Shown here: positions 1 through 10,385 of the stretch, in pieces
Layout of the letters: each line of letters opens with the position of its first letter
Position numbering within the stretch: the first letter of the stretch is position 1
Source of the DNA: CAIVSN01 sp031539165
GTDB lineage: Bacteria > Patescibacteriota > Gracilibacteria > BD1-5 > UBA2023
Reading direction: 5' to 3'
Length of the DNA: 27,664 nt
Assembly (NCBI GenBank): GCA_031539165.1
Contig: JAVKLK010000008.1
Location: forward strand, 1-27,664
Program-made: the position numbers and the translations under genes
Notes under the pieces: model-generated
Databases searched by the model: none
Seen by the model: the letters and a program-made list of their open reading frames with translations, nothing else
Told to the model about the DNA's origin: nothing

Positions 1-43
1 AGCAACCCCAATTTCTTGCATCAAAGATAAAATCACCTACCAT
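1..43 (-). CDS. Possible 5' end of a divergent gene cut by the window edge
   Basis: Reading the minus strand from an ATG at 43-41 gives 14 open codons (MVGDFIFDARNWGC) up to the window edge. It would be transcribed divergently from the gene at 82, sharing the short region 44-81. No family can be assigned from so short a piece, and the frame could be open by chance. A GTG at 49-47 in the same frame is an alternative start. Confidence 0.25.
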   Translation of the reverse strand, partial: MVGDFIFDARNWGC

Positions 44-81
44 ATACACGCTTTCAGTAAATAGTACTCACCCTCCCTTGT

Positions 82-1383
82 ATGAAGTTTATGCATTCTT
101 GGATACTCTTGACTCTCTTGGCACCCTTAGTTCTATGAGGAATAGAATTTGCCCATGCTAAAGAACCATCGGCAGATGAAGTCTGTATCGCGCTAACCAA
201 GAAAGACACCAAAGATATTCAGGAGATTGCCAAGATTATGGAAACCTCATGACTTGTAGCCCAATGTGATGGATTCAAATCAGTGGGATTTAGCAAAAAA
301 GGGGAGCCTATATCGCTTTCTGCTTTCCTATACTTTCTAGAAAAAGAAAAAGAAATGGATTTGAAAAGGCGGGATAAAGAAGATGCGAAAGCAGACTTCC
401 TCACTATGTTAGAAGCAAGGAAAGAAGAAGCCTTGGAAAATCTGAAGATAACCACTTCAAGTAAGACCAAAGAGAAACTCCTTTCTCTCTCAAAATCAGA
501 ATGGGAGCAGCTTGTCTTGGCCATAGGAGGAAAAGGCTCTGGCTTTTGAGATGTTCCTTGCTCAAACTATCGAAACTTTAGTCTCGCATATATTACAAAC
601 TATCCTTTCGTAAGTTTTAAATACATCTGTAACCCAATTGATGATTCTGTTCTGTTTTACTGAGTCATACTAGATTCTTTTTCTCTAAAGACGAATCTTA
701 AAGATTCCAAAAATGATTCATTCAAATACTCCAATCACTTAGCCTCAAAGGAAGAACTTCTTAAAAATATACAACCACTCCAAAAGCAGTTCCCCTGAAT
801 GCCGCAACTCACGTCTCTAAAGGTTTATGACTTGGGATGATCCAAGATGAGGAAAGTAGTTCCAGCGAAAAAAATTGAAACTCCAAAAAAACCAATCCGT
901 GTTCCGAACACGCCAAAGCAAAAATTAACTCAAACTAACAAAAAACAAGTCTCTCAAAAAGAATTAGACACTCCCCATGAACTAGAAGCAATTCTCAAGG
1001 TTCAGAAAATTGCAAAAGAGTTCGATGCAAAAAATACCATTCATCGTATTGTTGGTACAAGTGCTTCTGAGGTACTGCGCTGAGAGGTCGAAAAACGAAA
1101 TATTATCTGGGGAAAAGAGTGAGCTGATTTACTCTATGGGTGAAATAAAGACGATATAATTATCGTTCTAGGAGATATCACGAAATATAAGAAACTCGAT
1201 TCAAAAGAAACTCAGGAGTACATTGGACTTCCCATGTTCTCTTTGAATGGAAAGAACTTTAATAAAGCTGGCACTCCTCGGGTTATCCATGGATGAGAAG
1301 GGAGAGATATCCTCTTTGTAATCGGGGATATAGACTTTACAAAGACAAAAATTGAGTCAATCGAAGATATTATAGTTCAGTAG
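82..1383 (+). CDS. Secreted protein with RTX-like calcium-binding C-terminus
   Basis: 433 residues when UGA is read as Gly (ten in-frame TGA codons; stop TAG at 1381). The N-terminus is a classical signal peptide: a short hydrophobic stretch ending in an A-H-A cleavage-type motif near residue 27. Residues about 65-150 are Lys/Glu-rich and probably helical, and residues about 255-310 are Lys/Pro/Gln-rich and linker-like. The C-terminus has two degenerate RTX-type (hemolysin-type Ca-binding) segments: GADLLYGGNKDD near residues 346-357 and GGEGRDILFVIGDIDF near 403-418, ending in a segment of the IESIEDIIV kind typical of the end of such domains. Several glycines of these motifs are UGA-encoded. 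The family usually binds calcium outside the cell, so an exported or surface protein is likely; the specific role is unknown. ATG 82 is the first start after an in-frame TAA at 58. No Shine-Dalgarno sequence precedes it. Confidence 0.72.
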
Positions 1384-1394
1384 AAGTTTTTTAC

Positions 1395-2384
1395 TTAGAT
1401 ATCTCTTGCTTCAGAAAAGAATTGGTCTATCCGTCAAATAATCTCTTCTGATTCCCCTCCTGATACACAGGCACCACTTGCCATTTCATGTCATCCACCA
1501 CCAAAAACCTCAGCGAGAGCCCGCATATTATATGCCTGATCTTTCGAGCGAAAAGACATTCGACATTCTTCTCCCGTATCTTTGATGAGAACGACGAATT
1601 TCGTATTAAGAGATCGAAGATAGTGATTTACCAACTCATTTCCGAGACAATCTGGTGTAATGGCATATTTTTCAAATAACTGAGGCGTTACGCGGGCAAC
1701 TGCCCCATTCCCGTCAGCTACAAGAGAAAGGCTTGAGAGAACTTCCCCATAAAGTCCAATGTAATTTTGAGGGGTGCTTTGATAGAGGTTTCGTATCAAT
1801 CCAGCATGATCGGCCCCCTTTTCCATCATAGAAGCGGCGAAACGAAGTCCATGCGGACTCGTATTGAGGTTGCGAAAACACTCTGTATCAAAATATAAAC
1901 CAAGCAGAAGAGTCGTTGCAATATACGGAGTAATGCCATTCGCATCAATCATCTCGATAAACTGCCCTACCATCATGGTTGCAGAGGTATTTTCATAGCT
2001 ACAGGTAGACCAACACACATCTCCGTAGCAAGAACAGTGATGATCAATGTTTACTTTTGTTGTGGATTCAAACAGCGCGGTATTTTGATGGTATACTGAT
2101 CCAAGCATTTCAAATGAGCCGGTGTCACAAATTATAATAAGATCGTAGGCTCCTGGAGGGACTTTCGTATGAATCACCTGTCCATTGTCAATAAATGCAT
2201 AGAGCGGCGAAAGTGGTTTTTCGTTTACGATAACCATTTGCTTCCCCTGAGACTGTCCAAACTCAGCGAGCGCAAGAACACATCCGAGAGCATCTCCATC
2301 AAAATTCGATGCACCAGTAAGGAGAATTCTTTCGCTCTCATTCCAGAGTTCTGTGATTTTCGAAATTACTGCTTGATGTTTCAT
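1395..2384 (-). CDS. DHH/DHHA1 family phosphoesterase (NrnA-like oligoribonuclease/pAp phosphatase)
   Basis: 329 residues with UGA as Gly. The N-terminal DHH domain shows the metal-site motifs: a variant first motif (NFDGDALG, about residues 27-34), CDTGS (87-91) and DHH at 114-116. The C-terminal DHHA1 domain ends with GGGGHEMASGA, in which the last Gly of the quartet (residue 298) is an in-frame TGA; under the standard code the protein would be cut off exactly inside this substrate-binding motif. A second TGA lies near the end and the true stop is TAA at 1395-1397. Family members degrade short RNA oligomers or pAp, or cyclic dinucleotides (GdpP/DhhP type), in the cytoplasm. No transmembrane or GGDEF-like region is present, so NrnA-like is the best call. 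It is convergent with the RTX-like gene, only 11 nt away. Confidence 0.87.
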
Positions 2385-2395
2385 GGCTTTGCGCT

Positions 2396-2423
2396 AGTCT
2401 ACGGGCGAATTAAGGTTATTTAA
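2396..2423 (-). promoter_or_regulatory. Putative promoter of the DHH phosphoesterase gene
   Basis: On the minus strand, TTAAAT (2423-2418) is followed after 16 nt by TAGACT (2401-2396). The start codon is 11 nt further, giving a predicted 5' UTR of only about 5 nt. The match to sigma70 boxes is partial. Confidence 0.4.
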
Positions 2424-2452
2424 GACCCTGCATAGTACCTAATCCGTAAAAA

Positions 2453-3124
2453 GTGTCAAAACAAAAGCGTCTCAGCAAGAATCACAGTCCCGCAAAACGA
2501 GGGATTCCAAAACGAAGCCCCAAACAATACGTTGTACAGGACGTCTATTTTCACGAGGCAAAGAAACAGGGGTACCGAGCACGAAGTGCATTCAAGCTCC
2601 TCGAGATTCAAGAGGCTTTTGATATTATTAAGCCAGGAATGCAGGTATGTGATATCGGCTGTTTTCCGGGCTCTTTCCTTCAAGTGATTGCGAGAATTCT
2701 CGGCCCTGAAGACCCGATTGTTGGAATTGATATTCAGAAAACAAAATCTCTCTGACGTTCTAACGTACATCTCCTGCAAGAAAGTATTCTCGAGTATGAA
2801 GCGGTTCGAATATTTTGTGAGAGTCTTTGACTCCGTGAATTTGATCTCATTACCTCAGATATAGCCCCAAACACAACTGGGCTTACAGGAGTAGATCAAT
2901 ACCGATCGATTGAGCTTAATATTGCTATTCTTACATTCGCCGATCATTTTCTCAAGACAGGGGGGAATCTCCTGCTCAAAGTATTTGTCGGAGAAGATAT
3001 TCAAGACCTCATCACTCCAGTAAAAGAACGGTACACTACTCTTCGCCGCATCAAACCAAAAGCCTGTCGAGATAGAAGTTTCGAAGAATACTTCCTCTGT
3101 GTCGGGAAAAAAACTCGCCCATAA
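2453..3124 (+). CDS. rlmE: 23S rRNA (uridine 2'-O)-methyltransferase RlmE/FtsJ
   Basis: 223 residues with two UGA-Gly codons; GTG start and TAA stop. It is the RrmJ/FtsJ fold: SAM-binding motif CDIGCFPGSF near residue 65, the catalytic Lys in RSAFKL near residue 45, the acidic residue in SDIAPN, the second Lys in LLLKVF, and the terminal Glu in RSFEEYF complete the K-D-K-E tetrad. RlmE methylates the A-loop uridine (U2552 in E. coli) of 23S rRNA at the 2'-O of ribose. The N-terminus is extended by about 35 basic residues, which may bind RNA. The start is the GTG just after an A-rich stretch; no ATG is available nearby and no Shine-Dalgarno sequence is seen. It is followed at once by a terminator. 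Confidence 0.92.
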
Positions 3125-3152
3125 AAAAAGGCCGAAGATTCGGTCTTTTTTT
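3123..3152. terminator. Bidirectional intrinsic terminator between rlmE and the dsbA-like gene
   Basis: A 6-bp stem (GGCCGA at 3130-3135 with TCGGTC at 3140-3145, one G-U pair, loop AGAT) is flanked by an A-run on the left and a run of T on the right. It can therefore end transcription from both convergent genes. Confidence 0.8.
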
Positions 3153-3168
3153 ATTCTATTACAGAAAA

Positions 3169-4107
3169 TTATTTCACTGCATCGAGAGCAGACTGGAATC
3201 CATTGATATCAGCCGCACCTCGAACAAGCTCATATCGCTTTGTTTCATTATTGAGAACCATAGTTGTCGGTGTTCCGTTTACCTTAAAAGAAAGTGCTTC
3301 TTGTGTATATGCACGGTACAGCCCTTCTGTCTCTTTAGCAGAGTAGCATGAATCAAATTTCTTCTGATCTATCCCCACTTCTTTTGCAAGAGCAGAGAGC
3401 TTATCAAGAGAGAACATAGAATTTCGTTGCTCATCAGAACGATCCATAATTGCACCATAGTATTTTGCATATTTATCCGCTCCTCCAAGTTTTGCTACAC
3501 AAAGAGATGCCATTCCCTTTTGATCTGAACCAGGATGTCCTGCAAGATTCAATGGTTTGTATAAAACATTTATAGTATCACCATATTTCTCTTTAAGATT
3601 CTGAATTACCTTGTTCTTACGCTGAATAATGCAGTATGGACATTCTAAGTCCGAGTACTCTACAAGAGTATACTTTGCATCTTTCTTTCCCTCAACATAC
3701 GAATCTTTGAATATTCGAGCATATTCATCATCAGAGAGAGTAAGCCCTGTCGATGGAGTATTTGTTCCTCCTGCCTGAGCTGTTGGTGCGGAAGCTCACT
3801 CAAGAGACTTAATCTGTTCTTCGAGTTTCGATTTCTGCCCTTGTGCTTGAAGCTTCTGGAGCTTCATATACAGATCGTATATATCTTTCCCTCCTGCCTG
3901 ATCATACTGAATCTGACGAAGAGCATCAGCAACAGAAGCTTGCGATCCTGACATCTTTGCGAAATACCAGTTTGCACCAATATTGAGAAGTATGGCAACA
4001 ATTACTCCAACGACGAGAAGTTTCTTGCAGCAGCAAGAACCCCCTCCACAAGAGGTTCCACAGCCAGATGCAGAACTCATTTCGGTTTCATGTTTTGTTT
4101 TTTGCAT
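3169..4107 (-). CDS. Membrane-anchored DsbA-like thiol-disulfide oxidoreductase
   Basis: About 312 residues; one UGA-Gly (3796-3798) and a TAA stop. Domains in order: a short Cys/Gly-rich N-terminus with six Cys (residues 16-27), a single transmembrane anchor (about 30-50), a coiled-coil-like Gln/Lys-rich segment (about 55-105), a Thr/Ala/Gly linker, then a thioredoxin-fold DSBA domain with active site CPYC at 156-159 and the cis-proline motif GTPTT. Such proteins sit outside the membrane and form or isomerise disulfides in exported proteins, which fits the many Cys-rich surface proteins expected here, including the one at 14120-16252. It is the last gene of the long minus-strand series and ends at the terminator near 3145. 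The start is uncertain: ATG 4107 is chosen, ATG 4080 is equally possible, and a TATACT box at 4147-4142 could be an internal promoter. Confidence 0.85.
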
Positions 4108-4173
4108 ACAAATGAGGTAAAAGAAATACGCAACACGGTACAGTATATGAATTTTTTGGGAATGCAAATTCGA

Positions 4174-5163
4174 CTACCGCACTTCTCTCTCTTCAGAAGA
4201 GAGAAAGTGATGCCAGGCTCGAATTCCTATCATGGCCGCGTTATCCATACTGTACAGCTTCTTCACAGGAGCAAAGAACGCATATCCCTCTTGCTCGGCC
4301 CGGAGAGAAATAGTATTCCGAAGGAGATCATTGGCGCTGACTCAACCAGCAAGCATAAGAGTACGTATCCCCGTCTGCTGAGCAGCACGAAATAACTTGG
4401 TTACCAGTACTTCAACGATAGCATGCTGAAACTCAAACGCAATCTCAGACATATCTCAGTGCGTTAACTCTCCGATTGCACGACGCTCGTCAATCACTCG
4501 TTTCACAGCACTTTTGAGTCAAGAGAACGAAAAATCTAAACTCTGTTGTTCAAGAAGAGGAACGGGAAACAAGCGTTTTCTCTCTCCGGTATATTCACTG
4601 GCAAGTCGGTCGATAATAGGACCTCCCGGAAAGCCAAGACCAAGAGCCTTTGCTACTTTATCAAAGGCCTCCCCAGCAGCATCATCTCGAGTCTGTCAGA
4701 TGCAAGTAAGTGCATAAAGTTCATCCCATATATAGAGTTCATTATGCCCTCCTGAGATGGTGAGCACAACTGCTGGCCATGAAACATTCGATACCTTTCG
4801 TTCAAGAAGATTCGCGAAAATATGCCCCTCAATATGATTGATCCAGTACACAGGCTTATGAAGCATAGCTCCCAAGGTTTTTGCTACGGTTCGTCCAACC
4901 AAAAGTGAAGGCAGAAGCCCCGGTTCTTGAGTGCAGCTAAAAAAAGCAATATCCTTGAGGGAAACTTCTCCTTTTTGTAAAACCTCTTCCAATACAGGAA
5001 ATACCACATTTGCGTGAAGTCTCGCTGCCACCTCTGGGACCACCCCCTGAGTCTCTCTATGTTCTTCCAATTGAGAGCGGGTCACGAGGGCAACTACTTC
5101 ATCCCGATACATGAGAGCGATAGATGTATCATCGCAAGAGGTTTCAAAGGCGAGATGGTACAT
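4174..5163 (-). CDS. tsaD: tRNA N6-adenosine threonylcarbamoyltransferase TsaD
   Basis: 329 residues with UGA-Gly at 156 and at least three later sites; stop TAG at 4176-4174. It is the Kae1/YgjD ASKHA fold: N-terminal LAFETSCDDTS, metal-binding NHIEGH with His110 and His114, DDAAGEAFDKVAK, PGGP, FSFSGLKSA and LAGGVSAND near the C-terminus. The Gly of FSFSG and the second Gly of AGGVS are UGA-encoded, at positions almost invariant in the family. TsaD transfers threonylcarbamoyl from TC-AMP to A37 of ANN-decoding tRNAs together with TsaB/TsaE, which are not in this window. The ATG lies directly after the TAA of the upstream gene (TAAATG), so the two are co-transcribed. Confidence 0.95.
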
Positions 5164-6807
5164 TTATTTCTCTATCAAGAATTCTATATTATCCACGTTG
5201 GATGAAACGCGAGTAAGCCAGAAGGGAGAAAGTCGTATCTTTGCCTTTGCGATACTCTGATCATTGAGAAGTACTGAAACAGCCTGATCCGTTGGCTGTC
5301 CTGCAATGAGATTTTTTAATCGACGAGTTTGAGCATTTGCATCATCCTCAAAGTTATATGAAATAGTAGCAGAGAGCTCTGTTGTTCCTTTAAGAGTGAA
5401 CTTTGGGGCATCAACCCGATTGAGCGTGCTTGTTATTTTGAGAGAATCCGACAAAACATCATGAAGTCGCTCCGTTCCGTAGAGAAGGCGCTCTCCTAAG
5501 AGATTTTTCAAGAGAGCGAGTACGGTATTTCTATCGTAAACAAATGAGGTAACAGTAACACTCCCCTTCATCCGTACTTCTGTACGGCGATCCCCTACTT
5601 TGGCAGCATCAAGAATCTCTATTTTTGGGTCAGAATACCGAATGTTATCCGATACTTCTAGTATCGTAAAGTTCTTGTTTGAGGCCTCGTTCTCAGTCTC
5701 AAGCGAATGCTTCATATCAGCAAGGGCTTGAGTTTTAAGACGATCCGTAAGGAGCGCTGTAAATTTATCAAGTTCCTCATGGGTTACGATGCGAACTGTC
5801 GGATTCTGCCCCCCAGCAAAAGCTTGCGTTGATTTCGCATAGAGCTTATCTCGATTGAATTTGAGACCAGGAATATCAAGAAGGGTGCCTTCTGGTATAT
5901 TTCCTTTCACACCGATGAGCTCTCCTTTCGTATCATACCCATCCGCTATCAGCAAAGCAGGAGCTTTCCCAATAACTAACTCGCCCGAAAGCGTGCGCAT
6001 AGGAGGAACTTTCACCCATGACTGAGTACGAAATACGAGTCCTTCTTCTGTCACAAACCGAGTATTCGGACGGAACACTTGCTCGTTCGTCATTTCATTG
6101 TAAATCTCTACCTCCCCTTTTGCTGCACGTACACTTCCTAGGTCATAACTGGCAATATTGTACGTTTCTTCGATGGTAGTTGTTTTCTCTACCCGACGTA
6201 CCGGTACAATCGGACGGGCATCAAGCACAGATTGATTTTCCACCTCGGAATAAATGAGGTTCTGAGAAACCGTCTTAATGGCAAAATCCGGAGTAATCGT
6301 GACCGTCGTCTTTGAAACGGCGAAGTAAAAGATGAAGAACAGGAGGGATATAGAAAGAATTAGTCCAGTTACGAGCAAAAGAAGATTTGTTTCTACCAGC
6401 CATCCTTGTCGATATTTCAAGGTAGTTGCTTTCTTTTTTTGGAGCGTAAAACGTACTCGAGAAACCATCTTGCGTATCTCGTACCAGAAATATTCGAAGA
6501 AGGTGAAGTTATGCCGAAGAATGTGTGTCTTTGAGTATTCTTGTTCAAATTCGATTGATTCCGCCTTTGCATATACGCGGATCCCAAGAGGTTCCGCAAT
6601 TCGCTTCAATGCTGAATCAGAGCTCACTAACTGAAATTTCTTCTGGGGGAATCGTGCTTGAAGAAGACGCAATCCAAAAGAAGAGTGAAGCATACCCCTC
6701 CCCTCAATTTCAAGAGTAACAATAGAATCTGGAATGGTACTTACTCGGGTACAAATTTCAGCAAAATCCAGATTGGAGTCGATAACTATTTTCTCGTTCT
6801 TACTCAT
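5164..6807 (-). CDS. Single-pass membrane protein with baseplate-J-like extracytoplasmic region
   Basis: 547 residues without a single UGA codon although it contains about 25 Gly. The N-terminal 130 residues form a cytoplasmic mixed alpha/beta region, followed by one transmembrane helix at about 138-163. A large beta-rich extracytoplasmic part follows, with a segment (about residues 225-320: AKGEVEIYNE, RFVTEEGLVFRT, then VPEGTLLDIPGL-like) that resembles what is often annotated as 'baseplate J-like' in Patescibacteria. The name reflects only a shared beta-domain and does not imply a phage tail. The ATG at 6807 overlaps the end of the FtsA-like gene by 8 nt, and its TAA abuts tsaD. Linkage to an FtsA-like and a TPR protein suggests an envelope or division-related scaffold, but function is not known. 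Confidence 0.8.
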   Translation of the reverse strand: MSKNEKIVIDSNLDFAEICTRVSTIPDSIVTLEIEGRGMLHSSFGLRLLQARFPQKKFQLVSSDSALKRIAEPLGIRVYAKAESIEFEQEYSKTHILRHNFTFFEYFWYEIRKMVSRVRFTLQKKKATTLKYRQGWLVETNLLLLVTGLILSISLLFFIFYFAVSKTTVTITPDFAIKTVSQNLIYSEVENQSVLDARPIVPVRRVEKTTTIEETYNIASYDLGSVRAAKGEVEIYNEMTNEQVFRPNTRFVTEEGLVFRTQSWVKVPPMRTLSGELVIGKAPALLIADGYDTKGELIGVKGNIPEGTLLDIPGLKFNRDKLYAKSTQAFAGGQNPTVRIVTHEELDKFTALLTDRLKTQALADMKHSLETENEASNKNFTILEVSDNIRYSDPKIEILDAAKVGDRRTEVRMKGSVTVTSFVYDRNTVLALLKNLLGERLLYGTERLHDVLSDSLKITSTLNRVDAPKFTLKGTTELSATISYNFEDDANAQTRRLKNLIAGQPTDQAVSVLLNDQSIAKAKIRLSPFWLTRVSSNVDNIEFLIEK

Positions 6808-8014
6808 ATCGGTATATTACATATCGAAGAATTCTCGCAATAGGATCGGACTGCTGACGAACCAGCTCTTCCGCAGTCTTTGCAAGAGCATATGCCACGC
6901 CATATTCTGGAGGAAGACCGATTTCTTTGGGTATGAGAGAATGAGTCTGAATCGGAGATCCTGAAAGCAATGCCCCCAACGCCGTCTGAAATTCTTGAAG
7001 AAATTCAGGAGTAGTACAAGCTCATGAGAGATATACATTTCGTAAAAGAAATGAAGGGGAAATCATACGAAGTCACACCTGTACTGCATTTGTGAGCAAT
7101 TCAAGGAACTCAGTCCGAATCGCTCGTGCCCCTATCCGAATCTCATCAGTAATTGCTGGGGCATCTCCATGAGATTGGATGATATGCTCTATCTCTAAAC
7201 GAGAAAGTTTAGGAAATTTCCGCATCATCATATTCTCGTATAAGCCTATGCCGATAGGTATCTGCAAAGCCCCAAGAATCTCAGAAAAGTTCTCAAGTGT
7301 GATAGTGGTAAGTGCCGCCCCAATATCAATGAAACAATTCGGGTCAAATAGTTCAAGAGATTCACTCTGCGCTTTTGGGAGAGTTATAGGAGTTGGAACA
7401 AAAGAGATGAGTCGTTTATCCACATCTCGTGCTATGCTGGCATAGACATGAAAACTCGCTATTGGCAAAAATATATTACATACCGTGAGACTCACATTCT
7501 TCCCAGTGAAACCAATCGGATTCGAAACTTTTTTACCATCAATCACTATGGAAGTAAGAGTAGTCGTTACCAATTTCATCTGAACATCGTCCTCAACATT
7601 CTGGGATATAATCTTGGGCTTTGCTTTCTCCAAAGATTTCTGCTCAATCTTTGCCACCATACTGTCTATCTCCTCCATTGTCAGAGGCTGCTGCTCCGAA
7701 TCACGAACATAGTTCATGGAGAGAGTATCGGTAACAAGAGATGGGGACTGAAGAGAAAAAATAATATCTCTCACTTCCCCCTCAACCGCACTCTCAAGCT
7801 TGGAAATACTTTTTCGGAGTGATTCACTCACACCCTGCAGATCCGCGATATTTCCCCCTTGCATATGTTTTCTACTCTGGCGAATGGAGGTATGTTCCAG
7901 AATCTTGAGTATTCCCGAATCAAGCTCACACAAAAGAACCTTGATCCTGGAAGTTCCAATATCAACTACAAAAAATCGATCGTTCTCCGTGAGTGTCTTA
8001 ATTTGGAATCCCAT
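6800..8014 (-). CDS. FtsA-like actin-fold ATPase
   Basis: 404 residues; UGA-Gly at 7075-7073 and 7024-7022, and a TAA stop that overlaps the next gene by 8 nt. Actin-fold motifs: phosphate-1 VVDIGTSRIKV near residue 16, phosphate-2 CFIDIGAALTTITL near residue 228, and the C-terminal adenosine-type motif NVYLSGACTTPEF. Between the phosphate motifs there is an SHS2-like insertion, with the PIGFTGKNVSL segment typical of FtsA. FtsA tethers FtsZ to the membrane during division; PilM of type IV pili has the same fold and is the main alternative. The C-terminus ends in basic/hydrophobic residues (RILRYVIYRYE) rather than a clear FtsA amphipathic membrane helix. It is part of the secE-to-dsbA series, 3 nt after the TPR gene. 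Confidence 0.75.
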
Positions 8015-8017
8015 CTT

Positions 8018-8575
8018 CTAAATGTGCATGAGGGCTTTGAGTTCAGCAAGACGATGCTCTTTTCCAGCACGTTTCAAGAGGTCTTCCGCTTCATCGAGTT
8101 CGAATCCTTCTGAGATAAGGGCTACGGCAAGGTCTTCCATAATGAGCGGGTCTTCTGGTGCAATATTGAGAGCTCGTTTGAGGAACAAAATACCTCTATC
8201 CCCCTTCCCAGTAACGGTATACGCCCACCCAAGATTTCTGAGTATCTCAGGATTATTGGGGAAAAGGCTATTTGCTCGTTCCAGTAGGTCAATTCACTCA
8301 ACAAAGTTTCCTTGAGTAACGGAAAGATATCCCAGAAGATACATGCCTGTTGCAGACTCAGGATTCAGATTACGCGCTATGAGAATCGCTTCGTGCGCTT
8401 TGGCATGATCGCCGAGAAACAGATAAATATCACAGAGTTCTTCGTAGAGTCTGTAATCATCGGTATAGTCAAGAAGAAGTCGATCGACGATTTCTTTCGC
8501 CTCTCGATAATTTCCCTGGCTTTTACACGTTTCTATCTGATCGATAAATGGAATGAGACCGTCTTGAATTTGCAT
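8018..8575 (-). CDS. Tetratricopeptide repeat protein
   Basis: 185 residues with one UGA-Gly (8296-8294); stop TAG. About four TPR-type helical pairs are visible, e.g. GNYREAKEIVDRLL, GDHAKAHEAILIARNLNPES, GIDLLERANSLFPNNPE and GILFLKRALNIAPEDP, with the usual Gly/Ala/Pro spacing of 34 residues. There is no signal peptide or membrane segment, so it is probably a cytoplasmic scaffold. Its position between an ABC exporter and the FtsA-like gene in one transcript suggests a partner of an envelope complex, but the sequence does not identify it. Confidence 0.82.
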
Positions 8576-8623
8576 GGTCGTATCATACGACGAACGGGAC
8601 AGTTTTCAAGGCAGAAGAAAAAT

Positions 8624-10381
8624 TTATTCCACAAATCCATTTCTCTGAAAATCCACCATTTCTCGGTATTGAGGAAGAGACTCGTATAAAGCATCATGCG
8701 TACCAGAACCGAGAATTTTCCCCTGTTCAATCATATAAATCCTCTCTGCTCGACGGATCGTGGAGAGACGATGTGCCACAATAATTGAAGTTCTTCCTTT
8801 CATGAGTCGTTCGAGTGCGCCTGAAACAAGTTTCTCTGTTTTAGCATCAAGAGCAGAAGTAGCTTCATCAAGTATGAGAATCTCTGGATCTGCCAAGATG
8901 GCTCTTGCAATTGAGATTCGCTGTTTTTCTCATCCAGAAAGCTTCAATCAACGCTCCCCAACAATGGTATCAAATCCATCTGGAAGAGACTCAATGAACT
9001 CAAGTATATTCGCATCTCTACAGGCAGCGCGAATCGCGTCTTGCGTTATTCCCTCCCGCACAAATTCAAGATTGTGACGTATAGACTCATTGAATAGTGT
9101 TGTATCCTGAAAAACAGCAGCAATCTTCGATCGATACGCATTGAGCTCGATGGATTCAATCGGAGTTGTATCAAGAAATATTCCCCCCTGTGTAGGATGA
9201 TAAAATCGAGTGGTGAGATTGGTAATAGTTGATTTGCCCGAACCAGTATGCCCGACAAGAGCTATTTTTTCTCCACGACCAATATGCAGGGTAATATCCG
9301 TGAGAATGGATCGCTTGCTCTCAGCATAAGAAAAAGATACATTTTCGATACGCAGAGCCGAATAGAATTGAGGAAATGCAGCAACTCCTTGATTTTGTTC
9401 AGGAGGCAAATCAAGCATTTCTCGGTATTTCGAGTAGTCAGCAGCATAGCTCACGAGATTTCTATAGGAACGTTCTAGTTCAAGAAATGGTGCTGATATC
9501 TTGCTCGCAATAGTAAGAAATAGGACAATCTCCCCAACGGTAATCTCCCCTCTCGCATAGAAAAACAAGGAAAGTCCAATAACCATAATTCCTATGAGCA
9601 TTTCAATAGAGCTCTGCAATGCCTCAAGCGCACTCCAAAGGTATCTCACCTGAGATTGGGCTTCTGTTGCAGCGATTACTGCGCGAGAATTTCGCTTCAC
9701 GACAGCCTGAATGCGAGCAAACAATCGAACTATGGCTTGATTGGTAATCGAGTCTCCTATTACCGAATACACCAAATCCCAAGATTTTGTAGCAATTTTT
9801 TGGAGGCGATGTGCCGCATTGCCCAAAGCAATCGCAGGAAGTACAAGAATCGGAAGTATTCCAAGAAGCGTGAGGGTGAACATTGGGCTCACATAGAGCG
9901 CAACTGCCACATATCCTACAAGTAAGAAAGCCGACTGAGAAACATCAAGCACCACTCGCCAAGTTGCATCATAAATAGCATCAACCCCTCGGTTGAACAA
10001 TTTTATTTTTTCTCCATTATTCACGGCGAGATGATAGTGTTGATCTTTTTTCAAGAGAGACTCCATCCCTCTTCCGATTACTCGCCCCCACTGAAGCTGC
10101 ATAGCATGATGAAATCGGTTATTCCGGACATACGCAACAAGTATTCCGAAGAGCATAATACCAAGCCACACTCCGAGCATAGGATATACACCTTCAAAAG
10201 AACTCCCCGGAACCATGGACGGAAGACTATCAATGATAAGCTTGTACATGTACGGTTCAGCGAGCTTCGCACAGACAACGGCCATTGTTGCTGGCACAAC
10301 CCACCAAAGCTTCGGAATAAGTTCACGATTCTCACGAAGCATGCAGAGCGTGAGTTGGAACAATGAGGTATTTTGACGCAT
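8624..10381 (-). CDS. ABC exporter, fused membrane and ATPase domains (MsbA/MdlB type)
   Basis: 585 residues, the usual length for a half-transporter that works as a dimer. The N-terminal part (about 25-315) holds six predicted transmembrane helices of ABC transporter type I exporters. The C-terminal ATPase has Walker A GHTGSGKST (377-385), Q-loop VFQDTTLF, signature LSGGEKQR (481-488), Walker B ILILDEA (501-507) and H-loop VAHRLST. UGA encodes Gly478 and Gly484, the second being the key Gly of the signature LSGGE, as well as a Gly in between-frame positions that would otherwise cut off the ATPase. The substrate cannot be read from sequence; lipid-like molecules, drugs or peptides are typical. 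The stop is TAA at 8626-8624. The gene starts 4 nt after rlmN and is followed by a 48-nt gap. Confidence 0.92.
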
Positions 10382-10385
10382 TTCT

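Noticed and set aside
5164..6807. A phage tail/baseplate gene
   Set aside because: The similarity is limited to a beta-rich segment common in Patescibacteria membrane proteins, and no other phage gene is nearby.
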